Positions 7,804 through 16,000 are shown, numbered from the stretch's first letter. The stretch: 19,770 nucleotides of DNA from Thermoplasmata archaeon (GCA_023145185.1 JAGLEG010000017.1:1-19770), one strand, 5' to 3'. Numbers and translations: made by a program. Notes: generated by a model not told the origin, from the sequence alone.

Positions 7804-9034
7804 GTGGTTTGGAGGCTCACTGGGCCTGAAGATCCTGAAGGACCACCTGGTTGAGGGGATGCTTGAACCCGGTGAGCTATCTATATTCTCGCCGGACCTG
7901 ATAATGGGGCACGATGTCACCGCACCTCCCGCCATAACCATGATCAACAAAGGTGGCCTTCCATATCTCAAGGCGGCAGATAGGTCCGTCCTGTACCTGG
8001 ACCACTTCACCCCACCCAAGGACAGGGAGAGCGCGGAAGCGTGCCGCATGATCAGGGAGTTCAATACCCGCTACCGGATGGCGGACTACGTGGACTGGGG
8101 AGAAGGTATCTGCCACGTTCACCTTTTCGAGGGGGAGAAGGTCCACCCGGGCGACATGATCGTCGGTGCGGACAGCCACATCACGACCGGGGGGGCCCTG
8201 GGGACCTACTCCACGGCCATCGGGAGCACGGACCTTGCGGTGGCCATGGCATCAGGAGAGGTCTGGATCGATATCCCGAAACCGATGGGCGTGCTGTTCG
8301 AGGGGATCCCCGATGTCTGGGCAGAGGGGAAGGACATCTCACTGAGGCTCATCTCGCGTTTCGGATCCAACGGGGCCTCCGGCCGGGGGCTTGAGCTGGA
8401 CGGTAAGATCCTCGAGTGGTTGGCCGACGACGGCAGGTTGACCATCGCCAACATGGCCTGCGAGACATCGGCGAACGTCGCGATCTTCCCGGACAGGGTC
8501 GACAAGGGAACCTACGGGCCAAGGGCTCCCAGATGGGAGTGGGATACGAAACATATTGATATCGAGGGCATGGGCCCACAGGTCGCGTTACCTGGCTCTC
8601 CCAGCACGGTAGAGCCTATTGAGAATGTGGGCGGCAAGGCTGTTGACCAGGTATTCGTGGGTTCCTGCACAAATGGCAGGCTGGATGATCTGAGGGTACT
8701 TGCCAAGGTTCTCGCTGACAGGACGATACATCCGGATGTGAGACTGCTGGTGATCCCGGGATCGAGGCTCGTGTTCCAGATGGCCGAGAGGGCCGGCTAC
8801 ATAAAGACCATAATGGATGCAGGCGGCGTGATATCCATGCCCACATGCGGCCCCTGCGCAGGTGGCTTTCTGGGGATCCTTCCCGCGGGAGAGGTGGCGA
8901 TCTCTACCACCAACCGGAACTTCAGGGGAAGAATGGGAGACCCAACGAGCAAGATATATCTCAGCGGTGCTGCGGTCGCAGGAGCATCCGCCATTACGGG
9001 CATCATCACACATCCGGAGGAGGTGGTTTCCTGA
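7796..9034 (+). CDS. leuC: 3-Isopropylmalate dehydratase/homoaconitase large subunit
   Basis: A 412-residue aconitase-family large subunit that isomerises 2-isopropylmalate (or homocitrate) with a [4Fe-4S] cluster. The three cluster cysteines are present: Cys 291 in VGSCTNGR and Cys 351/354 in CGPCAGG. The substrate motif GADSHITTGGALGTYSTAIGSTDLA replaces the common DSHTCTHGAFG-type sequence, with Ile in place of the usual Thr after His. The length matches archaeal LeuC/HacA. The GTG start at 7796 lies inside the end of the upstream synthase gene, with GGGGG 9 bases before it, so the two are translationally coupled. The gene ends in TGA 9032-9034, which overlaps the proposed CTG start of the small subunit. 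Leucine or homoaconitate specificity is not decided by the large subunit alone. Confidence 0.9.
   Translation: MDEWFGGSLGLKILKDHLVEGMLEPGELSIFSPDLIMGHDVTAPPAITMINKGGLPYLKAADRSVLYLDHFTPPKDRESAEACRMIREFNTRYRMADYVDWGEGICHVHLFEGEKVHPGDMIVGADSHITTGGALGTYSTAIGSTDLAVAMASGEVWIDIPKPMGVLFEGIPDVWAEGKDISLRLISRFGSNGASGRGLELDGKILEWLADDGRLTIANMACETSANVAIFPDRVDKGTYGPRAPRWEWDTKHIDIEGMGPQVALPGSPSTVEPIENVGGKAVDQVFVGSCTNGRLDDLRVLAKVLADRTIHPDVRLLVIPGSRLVFQMAERAGYIKTIMDAGGVISMPTCGPCAGGFLGILPAGEVAISTTNRNFRGRMGDPTSKIYLSGAAVAGASAITGIITHPEEVVS
9016..9034 (+). promoter_or_regulatory. Strong ribosome site and CTGA stop/start overlap at the LeuC-LeuD junction
   Basis: A doubled GGAGGAGG (9016-9023) is followed by 7 bases and then CTGA (9031-9034), where TGA ends LeuC and CTG is in frame with LeuD. 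No in-frame ATG, GTG or TTG lies between the junction and the first conserved LeuD strand. The same layout recurs at 14276-14291. Confidence 0.6.
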
Positions 9035-10287
9035 CACAGCTTGCAAAGGGAAAGATATGGGTTTTGCCGGACAACATAGATACGGACGCCCTGGCTCCAA
9101 CCCCATATCTTAATTTGACCAAAGAGGAGTACTCGAAACACTGTCTGGAGGATATGTTTCCCGATTTCGCATCATCGGTCAAACCGGGCGACGTGATATT
9201 GGCAGGCAGGAACTTCGGGATAGGCTCCTCCAGGGAGCAGGCCCAGATCGCCTTGAAACATCTGGGAATTAGATGCGTGATCGCCATCTCAGTTGCGCCG
9301 TTGACCAAGAGGAACCTCTTCAATATCGGGATCCCCGTCTTCGAGGACCCCGACATCCCAGGATCCTGCAGGAACGGAGAGAAAGCCGTGGTCACCCAGG
9401 ACACTTTCAGGAACGTTACCAAGAAGTGTGAGTCGCCTCTGAAGCCTCTTCCCCTGTTCATCATGAAGATAATCGAACATGGAGGCCTCTTTCCTCTCCT
9501 GATGGAGAGGGGAGGGCTCTCTGCAGCATCGACCCCATTTCAGGAGGGGTACGAGATCAAGGTGGTTGGAAAGATGAAGATATTTCCCGCATATGACAAG
9601 TACGTGGATACGGTTGTTGATCTTTTGGAGAAGGGCGAGGTCCTTTGTGGGCCTTTCGATACGACCTACGGGCTCTTCGCGTCCATCAAACGGCCCGAGG
9701 CCGTCAAGAGGATATATCAGCTCAAGAGGAGAGGAGATCAGATGCCCCTGACGATGATCGTACCCAAAGAAAGTTTCTCAAAATATGCCCAGATACCCGA
9801 CAGGGTACAGAAATTGATAGATGAGGACCTGGATGGGCCCATCTCGATCATACTGAAAAAGAAGAGCAATGAGGTGCCTGATTACGTCACCTCCAACCTC
9901 CCGACGGTATCACTGGCAAACGGTGAGAACCCCTTCATGAAGAGGGTGATGGAGAGAGTGGTGCTGTGTGGGACCTCGGCCAATATCCATGGGCAGCCCC
10001 CACCCTCCACCCTATCCGGTGTCCTGGACCAGCTGGGAGAGGACCTAACACTGGTGGTCGATGGAGGACCCACATATTACCGTGTGGGGCACACGGTCCT
10101 TGACCTCGCATCAGACCCTCCCAGGATAATACGAAAAGGGCCTTACTCCTCGAAGAAGCTGTTCGCCCTCTTCCCCGAGCTTGTCGGGGAGAAGGAGGAG
10201 ACAATGCCGGACGAGATGACCAGGGGGAAAAGCGTTATCGATATCTCACCCGAGGTACAGATCGGCGTATCCAGCACCAAGACGTAG
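9031..10287 (+). CDS. leuD: LeuD-type dehydratase small subunit fused to a Sua5/YrdC-like domain
   Basis: One uninterrupted frame (418 residues from the proposed CTG start) encodes two domains. Residues 1-165 are a LeuD swivel domain: KIWVLPDNIDTDALAPTPYLNLT, GRNFGIGSSREQA, and the usual end PLPLFIMKIIEHGGL. The substrate loop reads YLNLT. Residues from about 182 to 370 resemble Sua5/YrdC/YciO, which makes threonylcarbamoyl-AMP for tRNA t6A: GPFDTTYGL for PTDTVYGL, LKRRGDQMPLT keeping the Lys and Arg of KxR, DGPISIIL, and TSANIHGQPPPST keeping Ser and Asn of SAN. The GVRxP segment of typical members is replaced (VSLANGENP). An in-frame ATG at 9574, with AAGGTGG before it, could also start the second domain alone. 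An out-of-frame extension up to 8845 inside LeuC is not part of the protein. TTG 9064 is a weaker alternative start that would remove a conserved strand. Confidence 0.85.
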   Translation: MTQLAKGKIWVLPDNIDTDALAPTPYLNLTKEEYSKHCLEDMFPDFASSVKPGDVILAGRNFGIGSSREQAQIALKHLGIRCVIAISVAPLTKRNLFNIGIPVFEDPDIPGSCRNGEKAVVTQDTFRNVTKKCESPLKPLPLFIMKIIEHGGLFPLLMERGGLSAASTPFQEGYEIKVVGKMKIFPAYDKYVDTVVDLLEKGEVLCGPFDTTYGLFASIKRPEAVKRIYQLKRRGDQMPLTMIVPKESFSKYAQIPDRVQKLIDEDLDGPISIILKKKSNEVPDYVTSNLPTVSLANGENPFMKRVMERVVLCGTSANIHGQPPPSTLSGVLDQLGEDLTLVVDGGPTYYRVGHTVLDLASDPPRIIRKGPYSSKKLFALFPELVGEKEETMPDEMTRGKSVIDISPEVQIGVSSTKT

Positions 10288-10300
10288 ATGCCTATAGAAC

Positions 10301-12268
10301 CTACTTATCGAAACTGTTCAATATCCTGGAATATAGCTCCCTCTCCTCGCCTGACGACCGGGAGCGTAACCTCCGGAGTATCAGCTCCGGTGTCGACCTG
10401 GCGTGGCGCCCGATGCTCGGCGTCCGATCGACGATCAGCTCGTCGTTCTCATCCAGCCCCTTCGCCTCGATCCCATCTATCCTCACATCCGTGAATCTGG
10501 AGACGTCACCCGCCATGTGGGTTACCACAAGCCCGTAAGCTTCCCTCCTGCCGATCTCCTCCATGAACGTCCCTATTATCCTCGACGCCGCCTCCAATTC
10601 TGTCATCGCCTCCAGTTCATCAGCGAGCATCATCGCACCCTCATCCACACGAAGGGAGAGCGGAAGCAGGTCCTTTAAAAAACCCTCCAACCCGCCGGCG
10701 TCCAGGTTCTTTCTTGGCTTGTACATGTACAGGCCGGTGAGCTCGGGGACATACGCCTCGTCTGCGGGAACGGGCAAGCCCATGTGGGCCATGATAATGA
10801 CCTGCGCGATCGTCTCCAGCAGGGTGGTCTTTCCTCCTGAATTTGCCCCGGTCAACAGTGCAATGCGCGAAGGGGAGAGGTCCATCTGTGGAAATCTACC
10901 GGCCAGCCCCGGGGCCACCCTGCCGAGGTGATAGGTGACAGGTTGATGCTCCCCGCCCCTGAGGGCGATGTGCGATCCGTTGTATATCCCAAACCACCCC
11001 TCGGACCTCTTGAAAGGCCTGAGGGATAGATCCTCCACCATACATCCAAGGCCGAACCTGTAATCCAGCTCCTGGCACCAGGCCTCCTCCTCCCCGAGGC
11101 TGGCCTCAACACCTCTTATCCCCCTGGCCAGCTCCACCTTCTCCCTGAAACGGTCCCCCTCCGCGGTACCCTTGATCTCCGCTATCAGCCTCTCCTTCTC
11201 CTCATCTATGATCTCCACAGGATACCTGACGTTGAAGATGTCCCTGGACACGCCCAACCTCTCCTTGAGCAGCCGGACGGCCTTTACGGAACACTCCCGG
11301 TATATCTCCCTTATCACCAGCGGATCGTCCCTGGAGAGGATCGTCAGGGCCTCATCTCCGCTGAGGGTCATCCTTGATATCTCACTCTTCATGTGGTCAT
11401 CCAACTCCTCCTTGATGGAGTTGAGGACCACCTCGATATCCTCCTGGGTCCTGACATCACCTGCTAATGACGCAAGGGCCTCAAGGGATGTGACCACCTC
11501 CCGGGCAACGCTCTTTTCCCCGAATATCTCCCTCAGCTGTGCGACCTTGTCAAGTGCATCCCTTCTGTCGTACAGGCCGTCCAGGGCGATCTCCGGAACG
11601 ATCTCGAAGGGCCTGGAGGAGATAGGTACGGAAGCGATGACCGGGAGGTCCCTGTCATCGATCTCACCCGTATCGTACACGAACACCATCTGGCCCTCGA
11701 TCGTGCCTACCGCATCCTCGGGTGAGATGACCATACACCTGCGGTCCAATCCCATCTCCTCCAGCCCCGAGACCACCTTATCGTTCTCCACAAGCAGGAT
11801 ATAGTTCAACGATGACCTGACGTTCCTTGGCGCAGGTGCCCTTCCAAGGGAGTTCAATAGCTTCTCAACCCTCTCCCGATCGATCCCTGCAAGCAGCTCT
11901 CGATAAGAGAATACATCCCTGGAACAGCCCATCATCCGTTCAAGGCCCTCACGGGGGACCAGAAGAGACGTTCTGTTGCGGGAGTAAGAGGTGTGCATAT
12001 AGGACCGGACCATCTCCATGATGCCGTCATAGACATCGTGAGATCCATGGGTTCCCAGCAGTGAGAGAACGTCCTGGTCGCGAAATCTCAGCACCATCTG
12101 CACGGCCATCCTCTCCGAAAGCCGGTCGATCGTGGAAAGTAGCGCCACGTCGCCCTCCTGGAGGGCATTTACCAATCTATCCTCCCCACCAAGTCCAGAT
12201 ATAAGGGACCTTATCTTGGCTTCCCCTATGCCTTTTATTTCAAGGAGAGGTGTCAAACGTTCATCCAT
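10301..12268 (-). CDS. MutS-family ATPase (archaeal MutS2-like, no Smr domain)
   Basis: A 655-residue protein. Residues 8-27 look like a helix-hairpin-helix (LLEIKGIGEAKIRSLISGLGG), and a helical MutS core follows. The ABC-type ATPase at the C-terminus carries Walker A LLTGANSGGKTT near residue 470, Walker B AMMLADELEAMTELEA near 545-555 (Asp-Glu retained), and the switch histidine in VVTHMAGDV. The mismatch-reading N-terminal domain of MutS1 and the C-terminal Smr nuclease of bacterial MutS2 are both missing, as in archaeal MutS-like proteins grouped with COG1193. The likely role is binding branched or recombining DNA rather than mismatch repair; that is inference. The ATG at 12268 starts the HhH directly. 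Its stop is 13 bases from that of the convergent LeuD fusion gene. Confidence 0.85.
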   Translation of the reverse strand: MDERLTPLLEIKGIGEAKIRSLISGLGGEDRLVNALQEGDVALLSTIDRLSERMAVQMVLRFRDQDVLSLLGTHGSHDVYDGIMEMVRSYMHTSYSRNRTSLLVPREGLERMMGCSRDVFSYRELLAGIDRERVEKLLNSLGRAPAPRNVRSSLNYILLVENDKVVSGLEEMGLDRRCMVISPEDAVGTIEGQMVFVYDTGEIDDRDLPVIASVPISSRPFEIVPEIALDGLYDRRDALDKVAQLREIFGEKSVAREVVTSLEALASLAGDVRTQEDIEVVLNSIKEELDDHMKSEISRMTLSGDEALTILSRDDPLVIREIYRECSVKAVRLLKERLGVSRDIFNVRYPVEIIDEEKERLIAEIKGTAEGDRFREKVELARGIRGVEASLGEEEAWCQELDYRFGLGCMVEDLSLRPFKRSEGWFGIYNGSHIALRGGEHQPVTYHLGRVAPGLAGRFPQMDLSPSRIALLTGANSGGKTTLLETIAQVIIMAHMGLPVPADEAYVPELTGLYMYKPRKNLDAGGLEGFLKDLLPLSLRVDEGAMMLADELEAMTELEAASRIIGTFMEEIGRREAYGLVVTHMAGDVSRFTDVRIDGIEAKGLDENDELIVDRTPSIGRHARSTPELILRRLRSRSSGEERELYSRILNSFDK

Positions 12269-12440
12269 TGATCATTCCCCGCTTTACGATAGAAATACCT
12301 CGATCGGTGTTAACCACTTGCTGGTCAGTCAAACCCAGGCATATAAAGCATTGATTCCAAAGGGGTGTATGAAATATCACAATGACCAATTGGTCGTTAT
12401 GAATCTATTTTTTGGAAGGATCGGTTGAGCCTCACCTGGA
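12269..12440. promoter_or_regulatory. Intergenic region upstream of the MutS-like gene with TATA box and palindrome
   Basis: These 172 bases hold no convincing gene. A TATA-like box (CTTTATAT on minus) lies at 12341-12348. About 26 bases downstream, at 12311-12328, the minus strand reads CTGACCAG, 4 bases, TGGTTA, a motif also seen upstream of the LeuA-type operon. A perfect 12-base palindrome, GACCAATTGGTC, lies at 12384-12395. A T6 run at 12408-12413 is on the plus strand and so is not a terminator for the flanking minus-strand genes. Confidence 0.4.
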
Positions 12441-14279
12441 TCAGACGAAGAGGCAGGTTCTGAGGCCCTCCAGTACGTCCGTGGGGATCCCGTAGATCGG
12501 GGGGAAATCTCTGGGCCCATAGAGAAGCGAAGGGGCCATGATCAACAGGGGCAGGAAGGCAATTATCGCCCACTTATCCTTCGATAGGAGCAGGAAAGGG
12601 ATCAGCCAAAGGATATACCAGGGATGGAACTGGCTTGAGAAGAAAAGCAGAAGAGTGATCAGGATAAAAGAGGCAAGCATCATCGTCCTATCGTCGATCC
12701 TGATTGAAAGGACCTCCTTGAGGATCGAAGTTCGCTCTACCTTGACCCCCTGGTTCAAACCCAGGTGGAGGAACGGAAGCATCAAGATCAGCATGGAAAG
12801 TGGGACGGGAAATTTCGCCCATGAAAGGCCGATCAGATCCGCCCTAATGGAAGAGATTATCGTAATGAGAGGATACGTGATGATCATCACGATGCCGATC
12901 ATACCCAGGTAGAACCTCCACGGCCCCAGACCTCCAAGAGCAGTAGAGGTCAATATTGTCACAAGGAATATCAGGGGAAATATTGATGCTACAAGGTAAA
13001 ATATGTTGAAAATGGCCTTTGGCATCCTGGATCTGGAGCCAGCCATCTCGGCGGTCCTGCGTAACAGGACCCAAGGTATCGCCATTGCTATCAGGAATAT
13101 CATGGTATTTACCAGCAGAGTGATCGGATGCCCCATGGACTCGCTCACACCGTGGACGTTGACGTTGAGCATGAATATTATGCTCAGCTGAAGCATCCAC
13201 ATCATCATGACCACGGACATCCAGGTCCTGGTGATCCTGTTCCTGTAGATCACGCCCAATACGAGTATCATAATGCTCATCAACAGGAGAAAAATAAAGA
13301 GGTACCTGATCGTGGATTCGCCCATGAAAGGCTCAGCCTGCATTATCAAAGAGTTGAGCAGTGTGTTTCCAGCATTCCACTCAACTGACTGTTCCTTGAG
13401 ATACAGGAGGACGCTCGTATTGCCCATGAGCAGGAAAGGGATGAAGCCGACCGAGGCGCCGAGGGAGAAACCGATCATGGCAAGCCCTTTCTGTTCCACA
13501 TCCTTTATCCTGAGAACGATGATAGGCAGGAGCAGTACAGGATATAACTTCAGCCCAAAACCCAGTCCCAGAAGGAAGCCGGAGGTGGATCCGACCCCCC
13601 TGACGGCCAGTATGACGGCCAACAGTACTATCAGAACCACTATGGGATCGTAATGTGACCCCAGGCTCGTCTCCAGGAGCACGATCGGACATAGAGCGTA
13701 GGCGATCGCAGCAAACCCACCCCAGGAGCCCTTCCAATGCATCAGCCTCGGGGCCAACAGGATGAGATATGCAACGGCCACATCCAGAAGCAGGAAAACC
13801 GCCCTGTACACATATATCTCATTGCCGAAGATCCTGCCGATGATCCCGATGAACAGAATATAGAGGGGGGGTTTATTGACGGTGAAGTCCTCGTAGGGTG
13901 TGCTTCCGGAGAGGAGCAGGTCCACCCTCGCCTCTATCCGGAAGATATCCTCGGATAGGCCGGGACCAAGGGCGAAGAATGCCACCCTCACCGCACCTGC
14001 CATTCCAATAATAACCAATCCCTGCACCCATAACGGCTGGGACGTGAACCTTCCCAGTATCCTCGATCTGTAAAGGGATAACAGTAAGACCAGATAGGCC
14101 AATGAGAGGAGGGCATAGAATATCTGGAAACGGGAGAAGCTCTCCGATCCCAGTATAAGAAGAACGAGCATGAGGACATAAATGATCGATATTATCCCCA
14201 GTATCCTGTGATCTCCGATCCTATCTTTCACCCTGGGAGACAGGAACATATCGATCGGGCTCTCATATTCCCCCTTCAG
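12441..14279 (-). CDS. Multi-spanning GT-C fold glycosyltransferase (GT87-like)
   Basis: A polytopic membrane protein of 612 residues from the proposed start, with more than ten hydrophobic spans. GT-C features are visible: an acidic pair in the first outside loop (GPGLSEDIFRIEARVDLLLSGSTPYEDF), the following NKPPLYILF, a SHYDPIVVL segment, FGLKLYPVLLLP, and near the C-terminus FHPWYILWLIPF, all common in archaeal and actinobacterial GT87 polyprenol-sugar transferases. It probably moves a sugar from a lipid-phosphate donor at the outer membrane face; the acceptor is unknown. Starts: the longest frame begins with ATG 14324, 49 bases inside the upstream gene, with no good ribosome site. The CTG at 14279-14277 overlaps the upstream TGA and has GGAGG exactly 7 bases before it. 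ATG 14249 lacks a well-spaced site. I chose CTG. Confidence 0.85.
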   Translation of the reverse strand: MKGEYESPIDMFLSPRVKDRIGDHRILGIISIIYVLMLVLLILGSESFSRFQIFYALLSLAYLVLLLSLYRSRILGRFTSQPLWVQGLVIIGMAGAVRVAFFALGPGLSEDIFRIEARVDLLLSGSTPYEDFTVNKPPLYILFIGIIGRIFGNEIYVYRAVFLLLDVAVAYLILLAPRLMHWKGSWGGFAAIAYALCPIVLLETSLGSHYDPIVVLIVLLAVILAVRGVGSTSGFLLGLGFGLKLYPVLLLPIIVLRIKDVEQKGLAMIGFSLGASVGFIPFLLMGNTSVLLYLKEQSVEWNAGNTLLNSLIMQAEPFMGESTIRYLFIFLLLMSIMILVLGVIYRNRITRTWMSVVMMMWMLQLSIIFMLNVNVHGVSESMGHPITLLVNTMIFLIAMAIPWVLLRRTAEMAGSRSRMPKAIFNIFYLVASIFPLIFLVTILTSTALGGLGPWRFYLGMIGIVMIITYPLITIISSIRADLIGLSWAKFPVPLSMLILMLPFLHLGLNQGVKVERTSILKEVLSIRIDDRTMMLASFILITLLLFFSSQFHPWYILWLIPFLLLSKDKWAIIAFLPLLIMAPSLLYGPRDFPPIYGIPTDVLEGLRTCLFV

Positions 14280-14291
14280 ATCAACACCTCC
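14276..14291 (-). promoter_or_regulatory. Ribosome site and CTGA stop/start overlap between the two GT-C genes
   Basis: On the minus strand GGAGG (14291-14287), 7 bases, then CTGA (14279-14276). TGA ends the first GT-C gene and CTG is in frame with the second. The layout and spacer equal those at the LeuC-LeuD junction. Confidence 0.55.
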
Positions 14292-15823
14292 CTCTGATAT
14301 ATCAGGAAGTTCCGATACTCCCATTCCGGTTCAACATCCGGCCCCTGTGCACCGTCCTCCAGGTATCCCATGACGAAGGTATAGTTCGTCTGTACATACT
14401 CCTTGAAGGTCGTCAGTTCCGAGATCCGATATGTTATCACCACGGTGGATACCCCGTACTCCTCACAGAGGTCGATCAGATCCTCGTCCATCAGCTTTGG
14501 ATGGGAGATCTGGGCGAGGTTCACCGCCTCTGGAACCTGAAGTCTATCGGCCAGCAGTGGGATCAGTGGATCCCCTGACAGGACCCAATCGCCCTCATCG
14601 GTGATCGAGGCCAATTCCCTGCCCACCTCGAACTCTACCGGTTCCTCCACCGCGGCAACCGTGTATATCGCCGGTATCGCGAAGCTCATCAAGATAACCA
14701 GGAGAAGAGCAGAGGATATCATGGGAAGTGAACGTTCCTGGACCGTCCTTCTGGACCTGGGCCTTTTCCATATGTCCACCATCGCCCTGAACAGCCGGTT
14801 CACGCCTGCACCAGATAACAGCAGTAAGGGAGGAACGAGAAGGGTCATGTGGTGATCCCAGGTGATGGGTTGAAGTGCGAACCACGCTGTGAGGGAGAGC
14901 AACCAGACCAGTGATATCCGAACCAGCCTCTCCTTCCGGAACCGCGGAATGGAGATAAGCGCCAGTATCAGGACCCCCAGATCAAATAGCAGAAAGGTGC
15001 CGATATTGCCCAGCTTTTCAAGCAGGTCCTGGGCCGCCCTGCCCTCCAGGTTGGAAAGGAGCATGCCGTCGATCGTCCTCACAGGTCCAAAAATGATCAG
15101 TACGGCCGCTACCGACATCATAACGGACAGTGGTATGATCGCCATTACCCGGACCTCCTCCGGCCTGAAATGTCCCTCATTCCTTCTGTCCATGACCATC
15201 TGCAGAAGGAGCCAGCAGTATACGGCCCCCATCGGGATCACGGCAAATAATTTGGTCATGGAGGCAAGGGCGAAGAACAATCCGGATATCACGGCGAAAT
15301 ATCGTCTGTAACGGTTATCCCTCTCAAGCGTCAGAAACAGGAACAGGAATGCGAATATGAGGAGCGTTGTGACCCCCATGTCCATGGAGGCCAATCGGCT
15401 CTCCTTGAGGTGGTAGGATTCGAAGCACATCAACGATCCGATGAACAGAGCGGGCCATTTGCCTGCATACCTGTTGATGATGAACATGACGGCCATGATG
15501 CCCAGAACGCCGAGGATAGCGCTCAGGGAGCGTGCCATTAATAGATCGCCACCGAACAGGGAGTATATCCCATGGAAGAGGGGCGCCTGCATGGTGTTGA
15601 AATCAAGATACAGAATATAACCCTCGCTCATCAGCCTGGAGGCCATCAGCTGAATACCCTCGTCTGTACCGTTCTCACTGAAATGGTATGATATCTTGAA
15701 AAAACGGACCATGAGGCCCAAAACTGCAGTGAATATGAACAGGGCGAGTGTGGTAAGCGGGTTATTTCGAACCCTGATGAACTTCACCTCTGCATCCCTA
15801 CCAGCCAATAATTTGTCCCCCAT
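14276..15823 (-). CDS. Multi-spanning GT-C fold glycosyltransferase (PMT/ArnT-like)
   Basis: A 515-residue membrane protein with about ten spans and a C-terminal soluble part of about 120 residues (from roughly EFEVGRELASITDEGDWVLSG). The first outside loop carries the Asp-Glu pair of PMT/ArnT-type GT-C enzymes (SENGTDEGIQLMASRLMSEG), followed by an aromatic and Pro-rich stretch (YLDFNTMQAPLFHGIYSLFG). The C-terminal part, with DWVLSGDPLIPLLADR and STVVITYRI, resembles the periplasmic-side domain of other archaeal PMT-2 family proteins. It likely transfers sugars from a dolichol-phosphate carrier to protein or lipid. I chose ATG 15821-15823 over an ATG nine codons upstream (15848-15850), because the latter lies against the TATA box. 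It is coupled to the next GT-C gene by a CTGA overlap, so the two probably work in one glycan pathway. Confidence 0.85.
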   Translation of the reverse strand: MGDKLLAGRDAEVKFIRVRNNPLTTLALFIFTAVLGLMVRFFKISYHFSENGTDEGIQLMASRLMSEGYILYLDFNTMQAPLFHGIYSLFGGDLLMARSLSAILGVLGIMAVMFIINRYAGKWPALFIGSLMCFESYHLKESRLASMDMGVTTLLIFAFLFLFLTLERDNRYRRYFAVISGLFFALASMTKLFAVIPMGAVYCWLLLQMVMDRRNEGHFRPEEVRVMAIIPLSVMMSVAAVLIIFGPVRTIDGMLLSNLEGRAAQDLLEKLGNIGTFLLFDLGVLILALISIPRFRKERLVRISLVWLLSLTAWFALQPITWDHHMTLLVPPLLLLSGAGVNRLFRAMVDIWKRPRSRRTVQERSLPMISSALLLVILMSFAIPAIYTVAAVEEPVEFEVGRELASITDEGDWVLSGDPLIPLLADRLQVPEAVNLAQISHPKLMDEDLIDLCEEYGVSTVVITYRISELTTFKEYVQTNYTFVMGYLEDGAQGPDVEPEWEYRNFLIYQREVLI

Positions 15824-15848
15824 GGCTTTCCAGCACCCACACAAATAC

Positions 15849-15863
15849 ATTATATATATATAC
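15849..15863 (-). promoter_or_regulatory. TATA box for the GT-C operon
   Basis: A run of alternating TA (about 15850-15862) precedes the chosen ATG by about 30-40 bases. A transcription start near 15836 would leave a short leader. The hairpin at 15871-15907 lies directly upstream. Confidence 0.5.
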
Positions 15864-15870
15864 TTTACAG

Positions 15871-15907
15871 TAGCGCGGGATCACGAGATCGATGATCCCG
15901 TTCGCTA
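15871..15907. repeat. Long inverted repeat in the divergent region before GT-C and M18 genes
   Basis: Arms CGGGATCA (15876-15883) and TGATCCCG (15893-15900) enclose a 9-base loop. Outside a 2-base bulge (15901-15902) the pairing continues with TAGCG (15871-15875) and CGCTA (15903-15907), giving 13 paired bases. It sits next to the upstream edge of the GT-C TATA box, so an operator is more likely than a terminator; there is no T-run after it. Confidence 0.6.
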
Positions 15908-16000
15908 TTAAAGCTCGGTGGAACGATCGGGTATCATTTGAGGTGGGATCAAAAAAGGGATGCGAAATCGGTTCCAACCTTTTTTCGAAAAGGGCCGGGA

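Noticed and set aside
8845..9030. Upstream ATG extension of the LeuD frame
   Set aside because: These 62 codons overlap the conserved CGPCAGG end of LeuC in another frame, and their translation has no LeuD similarity.
11172..11804. A 210-codon plus-strand open frame rich in Ser/Ile
   Set aside because: It is antisense to the MutS-like gene and shows only the low-complexity composition expected from the complementary strand.
12369..12431. A 20-codon open frame between the GT-C and MutS-like genes
   Set aside because: It is too short, has no ribosome site and overlaps the palindrome; there is no support for a real peptide.
15850..15862. Alternating TA run as a simple-sequence repeat
   Set aside because: It is short and correctly placed for a TATA box, so a separate repeat feature is not needed.
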